A DNA stretch of 64,000 nucleotides. Source: Spirogloea muscicola. Lineage: Eukaryota > Streptophyta > Zygnematophyceae > Spirogloeales > Spirogloeaceae. Both the position numbers and the translations under genes were made by a program. Shown here piece by piece: positions 21,060 through 32,224 of the stretch. Position 1 is the first letter of the stretch, and the number at the start of each line of letters is the position of its first letter. The stretch covers positions 444,329-508,328 of the forward strand of contig WELB01000026.1 of assembly GCA_009602725.1 (NCBI GenBank). Direction: 5' to 3'. The notes below the pieces were generated by a model. The model was not told the origin of the DNA, ran no database searches, and was given only the letters and a program-made list of their open reading frames with translations.

Positions 21060-21928
21060 GCTGAAGGGACTGCTCAAGGACGATGGACGTGGTCTCACCC
21101 GGATCCTGTCCAACAGCTCCCGGGCGCGTCCGAGTGGTTGAACGCTCTGCTGATATACGAGCCCTTCTTCTCTCGGATAACCTGTTTCGTACAGCGTTGC
21201 ATTAACACCTCGGCCTCCCCCCCTTTTGCTTGGCTTGCATCCGCCAGTGCGAGTGTGGTCATAATGCCGATGATAAGCTCGCTCTAGCTGCGCACATGCT
21301 GAGGTGTGTTGAGAGGGGTGAGCGCATTGCCTCCCACGACCTACTCAGAGATGATATGGTTGGAAATGTGCGCGAGGTGGGTTATCATCCAGCGATAGAG
21401 GTGTCCGGCATCATGCCGATCTCCACAAGGCGAGGCGTCTGCGGCGTCTGGACGTGGTCGCCACCCCCCGGGAGCGGCGGGCCTCAACTGCTCCTGGACG
21501 TTGTCTTAATTGACGCATACAAAGCTGGAACCGCCACCTTGAATGTGCCTGGCTGGGCAACGTCCAGCGAGGAGAGCAAAAAGGAGAGGCATTACAAGGT
21601 TCACCCCCGTGGAGACCACTTCTATCCGTGCGCTATGGTTATCTATAGTGGCTACGGTATGAAATGGTCCTTTCTCATCCAACATCTGGCCCGACTGATT
21701 GACGCGCGTCGTCGCAGTTGGGGGGGCAGCTTGAGGCACACTAACATTCCGCAGGCATTCGTTGCATTTTACAGAATGTGGCTCTCGCTTACTTTGCAGC
21801 GCTCACAAGCTCTGGCTATTCATCAGCGTGCTGGGCGCGCTCTAAGTCAGGCCACCGGCTTCCGTGGCGGCGCTCCGGCTCCCCAAATTAGCTTGTCGGT
21901 TCTGTATGTTCTCACCCGCGGTTATTAA
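21060..21928 (+). mobile_element. LINE 3' fragment, subfamily C, with intact 232-codon 3' ORF
   Basis: One of the two longest uninterrupted copies of the 3' ORF. From 21230 it encodes a zinc-knuckle-like CECGH ... HMLRC, then ERIASHDLLRDDM, an R-x-VDVVATP stretch, GGPQLLLDVVLIDAY and KERHYKVHPRGDHFYP, and ends with YRMWLSLTLQRSQALAIHQR AGRAL and LYVLTRGY-stop. The upstream bases (about 21100-21230) resemble the linker after the reverse transcriptase (SEWLNALL). The order of a CCHC knuckle followed by HD/RxD/DV motifs is what R2/CRE-type LINEs show for their restriction-like endonuclease. The reverse transcriptase itself is missing. Confidence 0.8.
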
Positions 21929-22361
21929 AGTCACACTGTGACCTCAGCCACCTTAGCATAGAGCTTCGCTCTCTGTAGCCCCCACTTTTTGCACTAGGCT
22001 TTGCCTGAACAATGTATTGGTGAATTGACCTCTTGTCATTTCATGCGCAGTGCGCGCCTTTTCTGTCTCGAGACCTTCCTTGACCGTCCGTCTGGGTCAG
22101 CAAATCTACGGCCACTGGACTCGATTAGCTTGTCGGTTCTGTATGTTCTCACCCGTGGTTATTAAAGTCACACTGTGACCTTAGCCACCTTAGCATAGAG
22201 CTTCGATCTCTGTAGCCCCCACTTTTTGCACTAGGCTTTGCCTGAACAATGTATTGGTGAATTGACCTCTTGTCATTCCATGCGCAGTGCGCGCCTTTTC
22301 TGTCTCGAGACCTTCCTTGACCGTCCGTCTGGGTCAGCAAATCTACGGCCACTGGAGTCCA
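21888..22361 (+). repeat. Tandem duplication, 237-bp unit, of a LINE stop codon and 3' UTR
   Basis: The segment from TTAGCTTGTCGGTTCTGTAT through the stop and 3' UTR to CTACGGCCACTGGA occurs twice, starting at 21888 and 22125. The units differ at only about four positions. Both contain ATGCGCAGTGCGCGCC, also found in diverged form at 50.93 and 55.12 kb. Confidence 0.9.
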
Positions 22362-22444
22362 CTGGAGCGTGGACTCTCACATGACGGCAAGCTTGTCGTC
22401 AACCTGGTGCCTTACATCAACTTCACCGACTTCACCCTCAGGGA

Positions 22445-22760
22445 ATTTGCGTGTATTTGAAACAAACAAAGGCCAAATGGCCAAGTACAAGGGGAAACAC
22501 ATCTGAAAACGTCCGTCACCTACAGCAGATTGACCCGCTCAGTAACCACGGTTCAATATATAAAGGTCGCTAGTGGATGCCTGAATACTAGATGGCAGAT
22601 CGGAAGCCCTTCTGCCACCAACTAGAGCTCGCCCAGCTTTATGGTGCAAAGCATTTGCCTGAGCACGGTGCAAACAGGCGGAAACTTGTTGTCCCAAGAA
22701 CGACAGATATGCAGCTGGCAAGCCCATCTCAGCCGGAAACACATCTGCACGGCGTGCATA
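22445..22760 (-). mobile_element. LINE 3' end, subfamily B
   Basis: On the minus strand it encodes RAQANALHHKAGRALVGG and DLYILNRGY-stop. The 3' UTR follows, with GGGTCAATCTGCTGTAGG, TTGTACTTGGCCATTTGGCC and TTTGTTTCAAATACACG. Subfamily B replaces the GGGCTGGC hairpin with a GGCCATTTGGCC one. Confidence 0.8.
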
Positions 22761-22938
22761 ACCTGGATTGGCAATATTCTGAAGGAGAGTGTGGAAACGA
22801 TGACCTAAACAGCAAATGATGTCGACTGCAGCTGGCAGGAGCTGATCGCATTGGGGGTCAGCTCAAGGTCATTGGGGGTCAGCTCAGTGGAGCTGCCGCG
22901 GGTCGGCAGACCATCGATGCTGCGCTTGCAGATGCTAT

Positions 22939-23718
22939 TGTAACGGATCGAGCTGACCGATGATTAGTAGCTAGCGGTTAGCGGATGATATGATAGTGAG
23001 TTATATTGCCGGAAATTGGTCGACACCGGCATCCTGTGACACCTCTTGCCCGTTACACTGGTGGAGAACCGGGGTAAGATCTAAGAGTGCAGGTCGCGGG
23101 ATCGGTTCCTCTAGGTGAGCTAGATGGGAGAAAACCGGAGGGGCAGGGTGGGGCTCGGCCGGGCGAAGCGGCCCCAACAACGCCGGTGACGGTGACGGAA
23201 CCCCGTCCTGATGGGGCGAGCGGCCCCGAGGAGCTGAGGTACTGGAGAGGCGATGTCCACTAGACGGAGGATTTGAGGATCCTGCAGGGGAAAGACCCAA
23301 CTAGACTGAGGAGTTGAGGATCCTGGTGGGGGGAAACACCCCTGGAGACGGCGTTTGAGGATCCTGCAGGTGGATTGACCCCTGGAGACGGCAGAGACTC
23401 GACGGAGTGCTGTGACCCCGGGCGACGGGGGGCGAGGCGCTGGGGCTCCTGAGGGGCGAAATTCTCCTGGAGGTCGGAGACGCGAGACGCGACGGAGGCG
23501 CGAGGCGCGAGACGCGACGGAGGCGCGAGACGCGAAGACGCGTCTCCGGAGGACGACTACCGGCTATGGGGGGAGTAGTGTAACGGATCGGGCTATCCGT
23601 GGTCAACTGCCAGCCGTTAGCGGATGATGTAATAGACAATGACCACAAAAACCGGGAACTGGATGGGTGTGGCACTCTGCGGGGTACCCTGTCCGCCGTG
23701 GTCCTCTGACCCGTTCCA
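22939..23718 (+). mobile_element. TRIM-like miniature LTR element, non-coding
   Basis: Two direct terminal repeats, 22939-23057 (119 bp) and 23579-23718 (140 bp), both begin TGTAACGGATCG, share AGCGGATGAT and end in a CCGTT..CA pattern, so they have TG...CA ends. One base after the left repeat lies TGGTGGAGAACCGGGG, shaped like a tRNA primer-binding site. Directly before the right repeat is the purine tract ATGGGGGGAGTAG. The ~520-base interior has no gag/pol-like ORF; it holds tandem TTGAGGATCCTG units and a GC-rich GACGCGAGG repeat. No clear target-site duplication was seen. It is a small non-autonomous fossil; the divergence of its terminal repeats suggests it is not recent. Confidence 0.65.
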
Positions 23719-24029
23719 CTGTTCATAGCAACCTTGACGATTACTGTCATTCTTTGCTCCAATGTCTGCCCAGTCGGTACACGCTCCTCCCTTGCATGAG
23801 CAACTTGCATGAGCCGCGGTGGTTTGGGCTGTCGCCCGCTTGCTCAGCGCCTGCCGGGCGGCGTACCTGCGCAGCTGGGCACAGGTTGCGGCTCCGTGTC
23901 CCAGCGGTTCATCTGTGGCACGGTGGTCGCATGCTGGAGCAGGCGGCTGCTGACGTGGAGGCCGGCTCTCTGCCCTTCCAACTTCCGTGGTTACTGAGCA
24001 GGTCAATCTGTTGTGGGTGATGCAAGTCA

Positions 24030-24945
24030 TTAGATGTGCTTGCCTTTGTACTTGTCTATTCTGGCATTCGTCAGTTTCAAATGCACGGAAATACTTGCAG
24101 GCGGCTCTTTGCTCGGCCTGCGATGTGCTGCTTGCGGACCACCCCGCGGCCCTGGTGCAGCGGGCAGTCCCGCTCGCGCACCTCCCGCATACGGCCGACC
24201 TCCGGGCCCAAGCTCGCTTCATGGCGGAGGTGGATAGGCCTCCTTCAACGCGTTCCCTCCTACGTGACGCCATGTATGGCATCGTCAAGGAGGCGGGATA
24301 TCAAGTGGCGTTGGAGAGCACCGTGGTGATGCCCGTCCACCTCCGCAACGGGGTCCCTCGGACGCGGCGTGTCGATCTGGTCGGCGTCCCCCTGGGAGGT
24401 GGCAAGCGGCTTCTCATGGACGTCGTCCTAACCGACAGCTTCCGGACGAAGGGCCCCGTAACTTCTGAGACCGGCTATGCCGTGAAGGTGGCCGAACAGA
24501 AGAAGTTGCACAAGTACAAGGACCACCCGGCGGGTGATACTTTTACCCCCTGGCCATGGACATCCATAGGTGTTACGTGGGTCGGTGGTCCTCGTTACTT
24601 TCGCTGCTGACATCTCAAGCTGACCAGCGGCGCCGGGAACAGGGTGCAGCCCTTCCCGGTGGCTCGGTGCCTTTGGGTCTTGTGTCCTGCTACCGTATGC
24701 GTTTGTCTATGTCGCTACAGCGTTCCCAAGAGCTTGCTTTGCATCGCCGCGCTGGTCGTGCCCTTGCAGCAGCCTCTGGCTTGCGCAGCGGGGTTGCTCT
24801 TCCTCCCCTCAGCTCATCTGACTTCCTACTGCTGACACGGGGTTACTAAGAGCGCCCTGGCTGTCTAGCCTGTGGCTCCGTCATGAACACCTGTATGCAT
24901 CTGGCTGGCTTTCACAGCCGCTCTTTTAATATCAGCAGCCGCTTT
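24030..24945 (+). mobile_element. LINE 3' fragment with endonuclease-like domain
   Basis: After a subfamily B tail relic (about 24030-24090) the plus strand encodes STRSLLRDAMYGIVKEAGYQ, RRVDLVGVPLGGGKRLLMDV VLTDSF and KKLHKYKDHP. After a frame change come YRMRLSMSLQRSQELALHRR and DFLLLTRGY-stop at 24849. The 3' UTR carries GCATCTGGCTGGCTTTCACAGCCGC-like sequence, linking the hairpin units at 13.2 and 37.7 kb to this LINE group. Confidence 0.8.
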
Positions 24946-24949
24946 CTTT

Positions 24950-25945
24950 CAACGCGGCTGTGGAGCTCCTGCCTACAGCCAATCTCCGCGGACGCGCGCG
25001 GCTGTTGTCTGCATCTTTCCCAGAGGCTGCAGCATGGTTGATGGTCCTGCCCACCTACGCGGCGCTCAGGATGCCGGATGGGTCTTTCCAACGGCTGTCC
25101 ACCTCCTCCTCGGCCTCCATCCACCCTGCCTCAGTGGTGTGGTGCAGTGCGAGTGTGGCAGCGTTGGCGGCACACATGCCCTGATGCGCACGGGGAGGGG
25201 AGCGGCCCAGCACGCACGACCTCCTCCGGAACGTCCATGTATGGCATGTTCCTGGAGGCAGGCTACGCTGTTGACATGGCGAGAGACTCCAGCATCATGC
25301 CCCTGAAAGCTGGGGCGGATGGCCGTCTCCACGCGCGTCGTGCCGATCTCGTCGCCAGCGAGCTGGGCGGGGGCCCCCGAATCTTTGCAGATGTTGTCAC
25401 CACCGACTGCTCTGTCACAAGGACTTCCAAACAACCGGCGGAGGAGGCAGTCCGCCGGCAGGCGCCAAGGAGAGGAAGTCCGCAGACCACACTGCTGGCG
25501 ACGACTTTGTCGCGCTTGCAGTCGACGTCCACGGGGCATTTGAGACTCGCTGGCTCGACCTACTCCAGCGGCTTGCGCGGCGTGATGTGACCCGCCGCCA
25601 AGGTAGCAGAGCGAGCTGCCCGGCTTCAATGCCGTCGAATCGCTTGCTCAAGTGTAGAGGATACGACTCGCCACATCCCTGCAGCGGCCCTTGGCATGTG
25701 CCGTGCACTTGAGGGCAGGCCGCGCCTTGGCTGCTGCTTCCAGGTTCCGACAGGGCGACGTTTTACCGCCCTTTGGTGATTCTGATCTGCACTTGCTGAC
25801 CAGAGGCAATTGAGCGCCCACTCGCAGGGGTCATGGAGAATGCTTTTGTGCTTTTTGCGCCTCCTGGCCCTTTCAGACCTTGTACATTCTTTTGGGCTGG
25901 CCTCTCACAGCCATTGCCTTCATTGGACGAGCTGTTCCTTGCCCC
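24950..25945 (+). mobile_element. LINE 3' fragment, subfamily A
   Basis: Encodes, in shifting frames, ANLRGRARLLSASFPEAAAW (the linker after the reverse transcriptase), QCECG of the zinc knuckle, YGMFLEAGYAVDMARDSSIM, RRADLVASELGGGPRIFADV VTTD, and finally HLRAGRALAAASRFRQGDV and DLHLLTRGN-stop at 25813. The 3' UTR hairpin TTGGGCTGGCCTCTCACAGCC lies at about 25890-25912. At about 900 bases it is one of the longer copies. Confidence 0.78.
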
Positions 25946-26830
25946 TGGAGTATTCACTGCTATGTCACCATCGCACCCAATCTTGATGCCTTCACGATCT
26001 TCCTTGCTTGCCGTTAGCGCGGGCTTGACGATCCGCTTGCATTCGCTACAAAGGTGTCAGAGGAGACCAGCCCTCGCCAGCGCTCACACGACGTGACTCG
26101 CCATGGTAGGCAAGGAGGTGCCCAATGGAAGCGGGTGTCTGGTGCGTTGCAACCACCCCTGCGAGCGAGCGGCCGTGACACCGCTCACGACGATGCCGTG
26201 GTGGAAGAGCTTTTCTGACTTCATCATGGGTGAGTCATTGGCATCTTGAGGCTGGCAACTGCTGAGTGCCGACCCGGGTCCGGAAGGACCATTGCCGCCA
26301 GCAGTGGCGACAATTTGGGGTTGTCAGAGGTCCGGAGGGAAATCACTGCCAACTATGGCGGCGTGGGTTGGTCGGGTGCTGTCGTCAGGTGCCGTGGTTG
26401 CCACTGGCACCCAAACAGCAGCTACTGCCGGGGTCAACCATTCACGCGCATAGCACCTGCTGTTGGTGGGCTGTCTGCTTGTAAGCATGGAGTCGAAACG
26501 GGCGGCGCTTAGGAGGTGAATGGTGGACTGTGTGCTCAAGGCCGAATTCGTGTCGCTCTTCCTGGATGCTTTGTTTCCTCAAAAGTATCTGCTCATGCGA
26601 AGGCGATGGCCTGACATTTGTCTGGATTGGCGGGCTCCAAGTGGTGCCCCACAGAAGCCCTGCAACCGATGATACTGCAGGGTGATAAGTCAATGGTTGA
26701 GAAGTAGAGTGATCATCCAGCCTCCTTCCCACCGTGCATGAAGTCACACATCGCTGGTGCCCATTCCATGCTGTTGACAGAGGACCCATTGGTAGGTCAG
26801 CAGGCGCCGACTGACGAGGTGGATTGCTAG

Positions 26831-29410
26831 TGGTAGACCGTTGATAGTCGTCAACGGGTCATGAAACACTGTCCACAGGACCCTGTCGGTGCCAATTATT
26901 TTACAGAGGCCGGTAGGGCGTGGATGCGGATGACCCGCAGCTCGTCGGCTACAGAGGGGGAATCCAAGAGGGAAGGGTGGTGACTTTTTCCTCCACCCTT
27001 GGACTCCTGCACCTTGCCCCTGCAAAGTTCATAACTTTGTTACTGTTGCAGCCCCATTTTAATGCCTTCCCAACCTTTCCTTGCTCACTTGGTAGTCCAG
27101 GCTTGGCATTTTGCTCGCATTCAGTTCACCGATAGTGATCGTTGGTTGACAATGACGTGGACATCAAACTGCTCACGTAAGCGCGTTGGTAATAGACACA
27201 AAGTGGCCGGTGACTTGCCCATTCACTGGTCATGGGAAGGTCGTAAACGGACGTACCATTGTTTGGTTGGAGGTGGGAGAACGACACGGTAGACTACAGG
27301 TTGGGTGGACCGTTGGTAGTCCCGATGACAATAGTGGGCGGGTCGTCAACTCAACACGTGACCATTGGTGCCTGTCACTCCATGGGGGCCGGATTGGTCC
27401 AGGATACGGAGAGACCCGGAGCGCGTGGGCTATACAGGGAGACACTGAGAGGGGCAGGTTGACTTTCTCACTTACCGTCAACCCTAAGACCCCCCCTCAG
27501 ATTCCTTCAGACTTGTAGACCATGAATCTCTGCTCTTATTGTACCGTTGCTAGACCCGTATTATGCCTTCTCGACCTTTCTTGCGTCGCTGCGCGCTTAG
27601 GCTTGGCAATCTGCTCGCCCTTCTTACAGACTGGGAGGCAAAGGCTCTGTGTGGCCAATCATGTGTCGCTGGAAGTACAATCAGGAGGCATGTCGTGATA
27701 CAGCACGTTCAGACACATAGTTGCATCTAGGACCCTTGAGAGGTGCTAAGCATACACTATCCCCTTCGTCTTCATGTAAAGCTTTCCGTAACGGTCAGTG
27801 CAGCCGCGTGTAACAAATTTGTTCATGTCTCTTGGCATCACAATCCTGTCTCTATCAGAGGTAGCAAGAATAGCGTGGCGATAGAAGACAACCTCCTTCT
27901 CGGGTGGCAATGTTTTTGTCCTCCGCATTTCTGCGACTTTCTCAATTGCACCACGTAATGTCCTGAAGCACATAACAAAACATGTCAAATATCTTATAGA
28001 AAGTCTGCAAGGGCAAGCCTGATGATGGAACAGCCAGGAACAGCGGCACTGAAGCTCGCATTTCTGACTGTATTGCTGCACATGCCTTCACAAAGAGCAC
28101 AGAAGAAGCCCAGGGCTGCTGGGTAATTTGCTGGGAAACACAGCACGTATTGCTGGACTATAACATGTGATAGTGGCAGTGTGCTGTTGTACAGATTTTG
28201 CAACTTACACAGCTAAATGACGTGTTATCTCTTCTCCAGTCAAGATTGCGCAGCACCCCAGATGTGCACTTTCATTGATTGGGATGGAAGTGCCGTGCTG
28301 GTCCTTTGTCAAATCGTTGTAGAAACCACGTGCTAATATGGGAGCGTCACGAGCTGCTTCAACAGACAGGATGTCCCCTGCAGTATCAGCCCTCTGTGTG
28401 GCCCCAACTAATGCAGCACCTCCACTCGCAATACTCTGACCAACGGTTCGCAACGCCATGGCGTCCAAGTTGTGTGCCCTGTACAAAGGCATGCAGAGCA
28501 AGACCTTTGGTCTCTTGAAAGAGCAGTTAGGGTGAACAAACACGAAAATGCTTACGGAGTGGTATTCTTTGGCAAAGCCATCGCACATATCGCAAAATTA
28601 ACAGTGATAAGATGCACCATCCAATGACGAGAAAGGATGTTTGATGTCAAGGCCCATTTTACGAGCTTGAGGCAGAGCCTCAGCTTCGAATCGCTTTCCT
28701 TGGCTAGAACTTCAACAATTGATTGGCGCATTTAGACGCCTTTCTGGCTGCAGTCTTAAGCATCGGGAACGGAACATCTTTCTCACCTACACTGCAGCTG
28801 CTAAGCGGGGCAGGCCCAGGTTGGCAGGCCGGAGAAGATCCGTGTGACAATCCTCTGACTTTTCAAACCAACAGCCTGTGGAGCCCAATTCATTAGCTCG
28901 AGCGTTTGCAAAGCTAGAAGAGAAGACGCTTAGAAGCTAGAGCACTACAGGCAGAGCTCTACTGACGACTCGAGCGGGAGTGGCCGGTCACCCCTGTGAT
29001 AAGCGCGCAGCTGTACTGAGAAGGTGGTGACAGGGCTGTGTGCACATGAGCCCGTACAAGAGGGGGCGCGTGGTGCGCCTGAGGTGAAAGGGAGGCCAGA
29101 TCAAGCCAAGACAGTGGACGGAGGTGTCACTGGCAGTGACGTACCAGAGGAGAGGTGGCCAAGCCAGGGACAGGCGCGCGCGCCAAGGGAGCGCTATCGG
29201 GGCGGGGGCGCGGGGCGGGACGGCGCAGCGGCCAGGTAGGCGGGAGAAGGCGGGGGCTGGAGCCCCCGATGGACATGCAGGAGTGGCGGTGCGGGTTTTG
29301 AAAGCCAGCTGAGGGCAGGCCGAGGGCGTTCGATTGGCGTGTTGCATGGACAGGCTGCGGAGCCGGGAGGGCGGAGGAGACAACGAGAAAGCAGCTCTTC
29401 CAACGTGAGG
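26831..29410. repeat. Left arm of a large inverted duplication
   Basis: This arm is the reverse complement of 32085-35843, with many substitutions. Matched anchors: 26840/35835 (GTTGATAG.CGTC.ACGGGTCA), 26930/35750 (GGGCGTGGATGC), 27602/35063 (CTTGGCAATCTGC), 28588/33208 (ATGTGCGATGGCTTTGCC), 29031/32788 (CAGGGCTGTGTGCACATG) and 29268/32555 (GGGGGCTGGAGCC). It carries a divergent copy of an unrecognised gene (minus strand), a GC-rich stretch at 29080-29290, and two related ~400-base blocks at 26850-27600. It lacks about 870 bases present in the right arm (about 34040-34920). Confidence 0.85.
27746..28588 (-). pseudogene. Unrecognised gene, left copy of the inverted pair, 3' part missing
   Basis: I do not recognise the family. 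On the minus strand 28588-28205 encodes MCDGFAKEYHSVSIFVFVHP, then KRPKVLLCMPLYRAHNLDAM and EAARDAPILARGF. After an intron (acceptor near 28160) and further sequence, 28081-27746 encodes CFVMCFRTLRGAIEKVAEMR, YRHAILATSDRDRIVMPRDM and RGCTDRYGKLYMKTKGIVYA. The right copy shares about 60-75% of residues in these blocks. The segment that in the right copy encodes the Gly-rich C-terminus is absent here, so this copy is probably not functional. Confidence 0.5.
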
Positions 29411-30499
29411 GAAGGGCTCTTCCAGTAGAGGGCGAGGGCTGTGCTTGGCCAGCCCGGGAAAGAGAATGAGAGGCCAGCTAGAAGGGGGATGAACATGGGT
29501 GCTGGAAGGTTGGTGGATTCAGCTCGCAGCACATGATCGGGTGGGCGCGGCGCTTCCGTGCGCCTCTGGCCCCTTCGTACTTTGGCCCCTTCGAACCTTG
29601 TCAATCCTTTTTGGGCTGGCTTCTCACAGCCCCCTTGCCCCCATTGGAAGAGCCACTTCTTCCGTGCGGCTTGGCTGTCAAACAACAGCTCTTCCAATAT
29701 AAGGCGGCGGCTGTGAAGGACAAGGGGGGATAGCGGTGGCGGGTGGCCACCACCATCGGTGCCCGCCTCGCACGGACGGTCAGCCAAGTCAACCCGCTCT
29801 GTTGTACCGGACACGTCTTGCTGCAGAGGTGGTTAGCCTAACCGTCGCCTTGCAGTCAATTCTTTTCGGGCTGGCTTTTCAAAGCCCTTGCCGCCACTGG
29901 GAGTGCCACTTGTCTTGCAGTGTTCGCGGGCTTCGACGACGGTTCCGACGTCACTGCCCACGGTTGTACAGTGTTAGGCGACGGTTAGGCTAATCACCTC
30001 AGACGAAGTGCTCTCCTATAGAAGGTAGGGGCTGGGAACGAAGAAGGGCTCGCCCATGGGAAAAGCCAGCCCAAAAAGAATGGACAAAGCCGGAAGGCGC
30101 CTAAGACCATACAATTAGACACGAGCCTACCGCAGATGAAAGCTTAGTAACTACGAGTGAGCAGCAGCAAGTCGGAGTAAATCGCAGCAGAGGGCGGCGA
30201 TTGGATGACCGCCCGACTGGAGGTGGACATCCTGCTTTTTGCGCATCTGGCCCTTTCTGGCCCTTTCTGTCAAGTCTTTTCTTTTAGCCGCCTTAGGTTA
30301 TGTATGTCTATAGATGTGCTTGCCTTTGTACTTGGCCATTTGGCCTTCGTTTGTTTCAAATACACGACATGTCCTTCTGGCCTTCGATTGTTTCAAATGC
30401 ACGAATTCTTTCTTCTGGAAGAGTCTTCTCGTTTCGGGCTGGCTGTTCACAGCCCTTGCCCCCCTTTTGGGAGAACCACTTCTCTCACAGCCAATGCTG

Positions 30500-31257
30500 T
30501 CAACTTGAAAGAAAATTTAGTGTATTTGTTACAAACGAAGGCCAAATGGCCAAGTACAAAGGCAAGCACATCCAAAGACCTACATAACCTACAGCAGATT
30601 GACCCGCTCAATAACCACGGGTCAAAACTTGAAGGTCGCTAATCGATGCCTGAATACTAGATGTCAAATACGGAGCCCTTCTGCCACGAACTAGAGCTCA
30701 ACCAGCTTTCTGGTGCAAAGCATTAGCCTGAGCACGCTGCAAATAGGCCGAAACTCGTCTTTGCAAGAACGACAGATATGCAGCTGGCAAGCCCATCTCA
30801 GCCGGAAACACATCTGCACGTCGTGTGTAGCTTAAACTGGCAAAATCTTGAAGGAGAGTGTGGAAGCAAGGACCCAGACAGCCAAAGATGTCGACTGCCG
30901 CTGGCAGGAGCTGATCGCATTGGGGGTAATCGGAGTAGTGCTGCAGCTTTCTTTGATCTGCACCGCCCACTGCGTGACCAGCGATGTGTGGATGCTGGAT
31001 CTTTATACGCCTACGTACCAACGACATCGACCAAGGCCCGTGGTCCTCCACCAGGTTGCACGCCAACAGTGTCAAGTGTGCGGCGATGATGACGTCCGGG
31101 CCTCCGAGGTGATAGGCATGACGTCGTTGACGTCCACGACGGCACGGTAGCCGGCGTCGCGCGTCAAGCCCGCCAGGGCATCTCGGAGGAAAAAGTTGGA
31201 AGATCTATTTATGGCGGAGCGATGGCGGTGGCCCGCCGCCACCTTTTTTCCTGTCAT
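30500..31257 (-). mobile_element. LINE 3' fragment, subfamily B, with endonuclease-like domain
   Basis: The minus strand encodes SSNFFLRDALAGLTRDAGYR AVVDVNDVMPITSEA. After a frame change it gives QRKLQHYSDYPQCDQLLPAA VDIFGCLGPCF, PAEMGLPAAYLSFLQRRVSA, RAQANALHQKAGRALVGG, and the terminal TRGY with its stop at 30608-30610. The B-type 3' UTR follows to about 30500. This copy shows that subfamily B carries the same HD/D-x-V endonuclease-like domain as A and C. Confidence 0.75.
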
Positions 31258-31337
31258 GTTCCTTTTAGTGGTGACCGCGGTGGCCCGCCACCGCTATTCG
31301 GCCGGCCACTTCAGACCTTGTCCATCCTTCTGTTAGC

Positions 31338-31490
31338 AAGCGCGGCCAGATTAACTGGTGGCTGGGAGAGGCCAGCCCAAAAGAATGGACAAGGTCTGAA
31401 GGAGTCGGAGTGCTAAGGACTGAGACAGCAGTAAGCGAACTCTAAGAGCGCAAGCGCGGCCAGATTAAGTGGTGGCTGGGAGAGGCCATC
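31338..31490 (-). repeat. Two tandem LINE subfamily A tail ends, reversed
   Basis: CAAGCGCGGCCAGATTAA followed by TGGTGGCTGGGAGAGGCC occurs at 31338 and again at about 31450. The first unit matches 19553-19655 almost base for base over about 100 bases, so these are young or gene-converted copies. Confidence 0.75.
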
Positions 31491-31884
31491 CTTTTGGGCT
31501 CTTTGGATGTCGTCTACTTTTTCCGGGCTGGTCTCTGCCCGCCCCTCTTCTCTATGGGCCCCTCATTCCCATCCCTGCCATCTCTTTTGCCACTGTTGCT
31601 GCCCCCTCATCATCTATACACACTCCTTTCCCTCTTGTTTTTCTGCTCTTTGGACCTTGTCCATTCTTTTGGCTGGCCTCTCACAGCCACCAGTCAATTT
31701 GGACGCGCAGGCTTATTTTTGGGCTGGCCTTTCCTATGCCCTACCCTCTGTGGAGCAATTCTCTTTCATATGGAAGCGCTGTTGTTGTATCGAGAAGAAG
31801 TGGCTCTCCCAATGGGGGCAAGGGCTGAGAGAAGCTGTTTGTGTTTTATCCGGCCCCCTTCCCGCCAAAGGAAATCAAACACAA

Positions 31885-32075
31885 GAGAAACTAAGCAACT
31901 CCCCTTCGCGCCCTTCTTCCTTCGTGCTCAGGCTCATGCTTTGCACCAGAAAGCTGGGCGAGCTCTAGTTGGTGGCAGAACGGCTTGGAATTTGCCATCT
32001 GGTATTCAGGCATCCTTTACGTGTTGACCCATGGTTGCTGAGCAGGTCACTTTGCAGTGGTTGATGTACGTCATT
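31885..32075 (+). mobile_element. Short LINE 3' end, subfamily B
   Basis: Encodes RAQAHALHQKAGRALVGG and a degraded tail, followed by GTTGACCCATGG and TGAGCAGGTCA of the B-type 3' end. It is strongly 5'-truncated. Confidence 0.65.
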
Positions 32076-32224
32076 AGAAAGCCTTGCATTGAAAGAGCTG
32101 GTTTCTCATTGTCCCTTCCGCCCACCCGGCTCCGTGTACTGTATATGCACCACTTCGATTGACCGCCCTCTGCCTGCCCTCAGCTGGCTTTCAAAGCCCG
32201 CACCGCCCCTCCTCTTGGGCTGGC

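Larger units (their letters stand above)
29411..32084. repeat. Spacer of the inverted duplication, filled with LINE tails
   Basis: Contains subfamily A hairpin tails at about 29570-29690, 29855-29925, 30425-30490, 31655-31700 and 31705-31760, a subfamily B tail at about 30310-30410 (+), and the elements listed separately. The recurring order is CCTTGTCCATTCTTTTGGGC, TGGC...CAGCC, then CCATTGGGAGAGCCACTTC. No host gene is supported. Confidence 0.6.

Noticed and set aside
23260-23580. Short tandem repeats resembling a CRISPR-like or minisatellite array
   Set aside because: Unit length and spacing vary, the genome is eukaryotic, and the repeats lie wholly inside the TRIM-like element, of which they are the interior.
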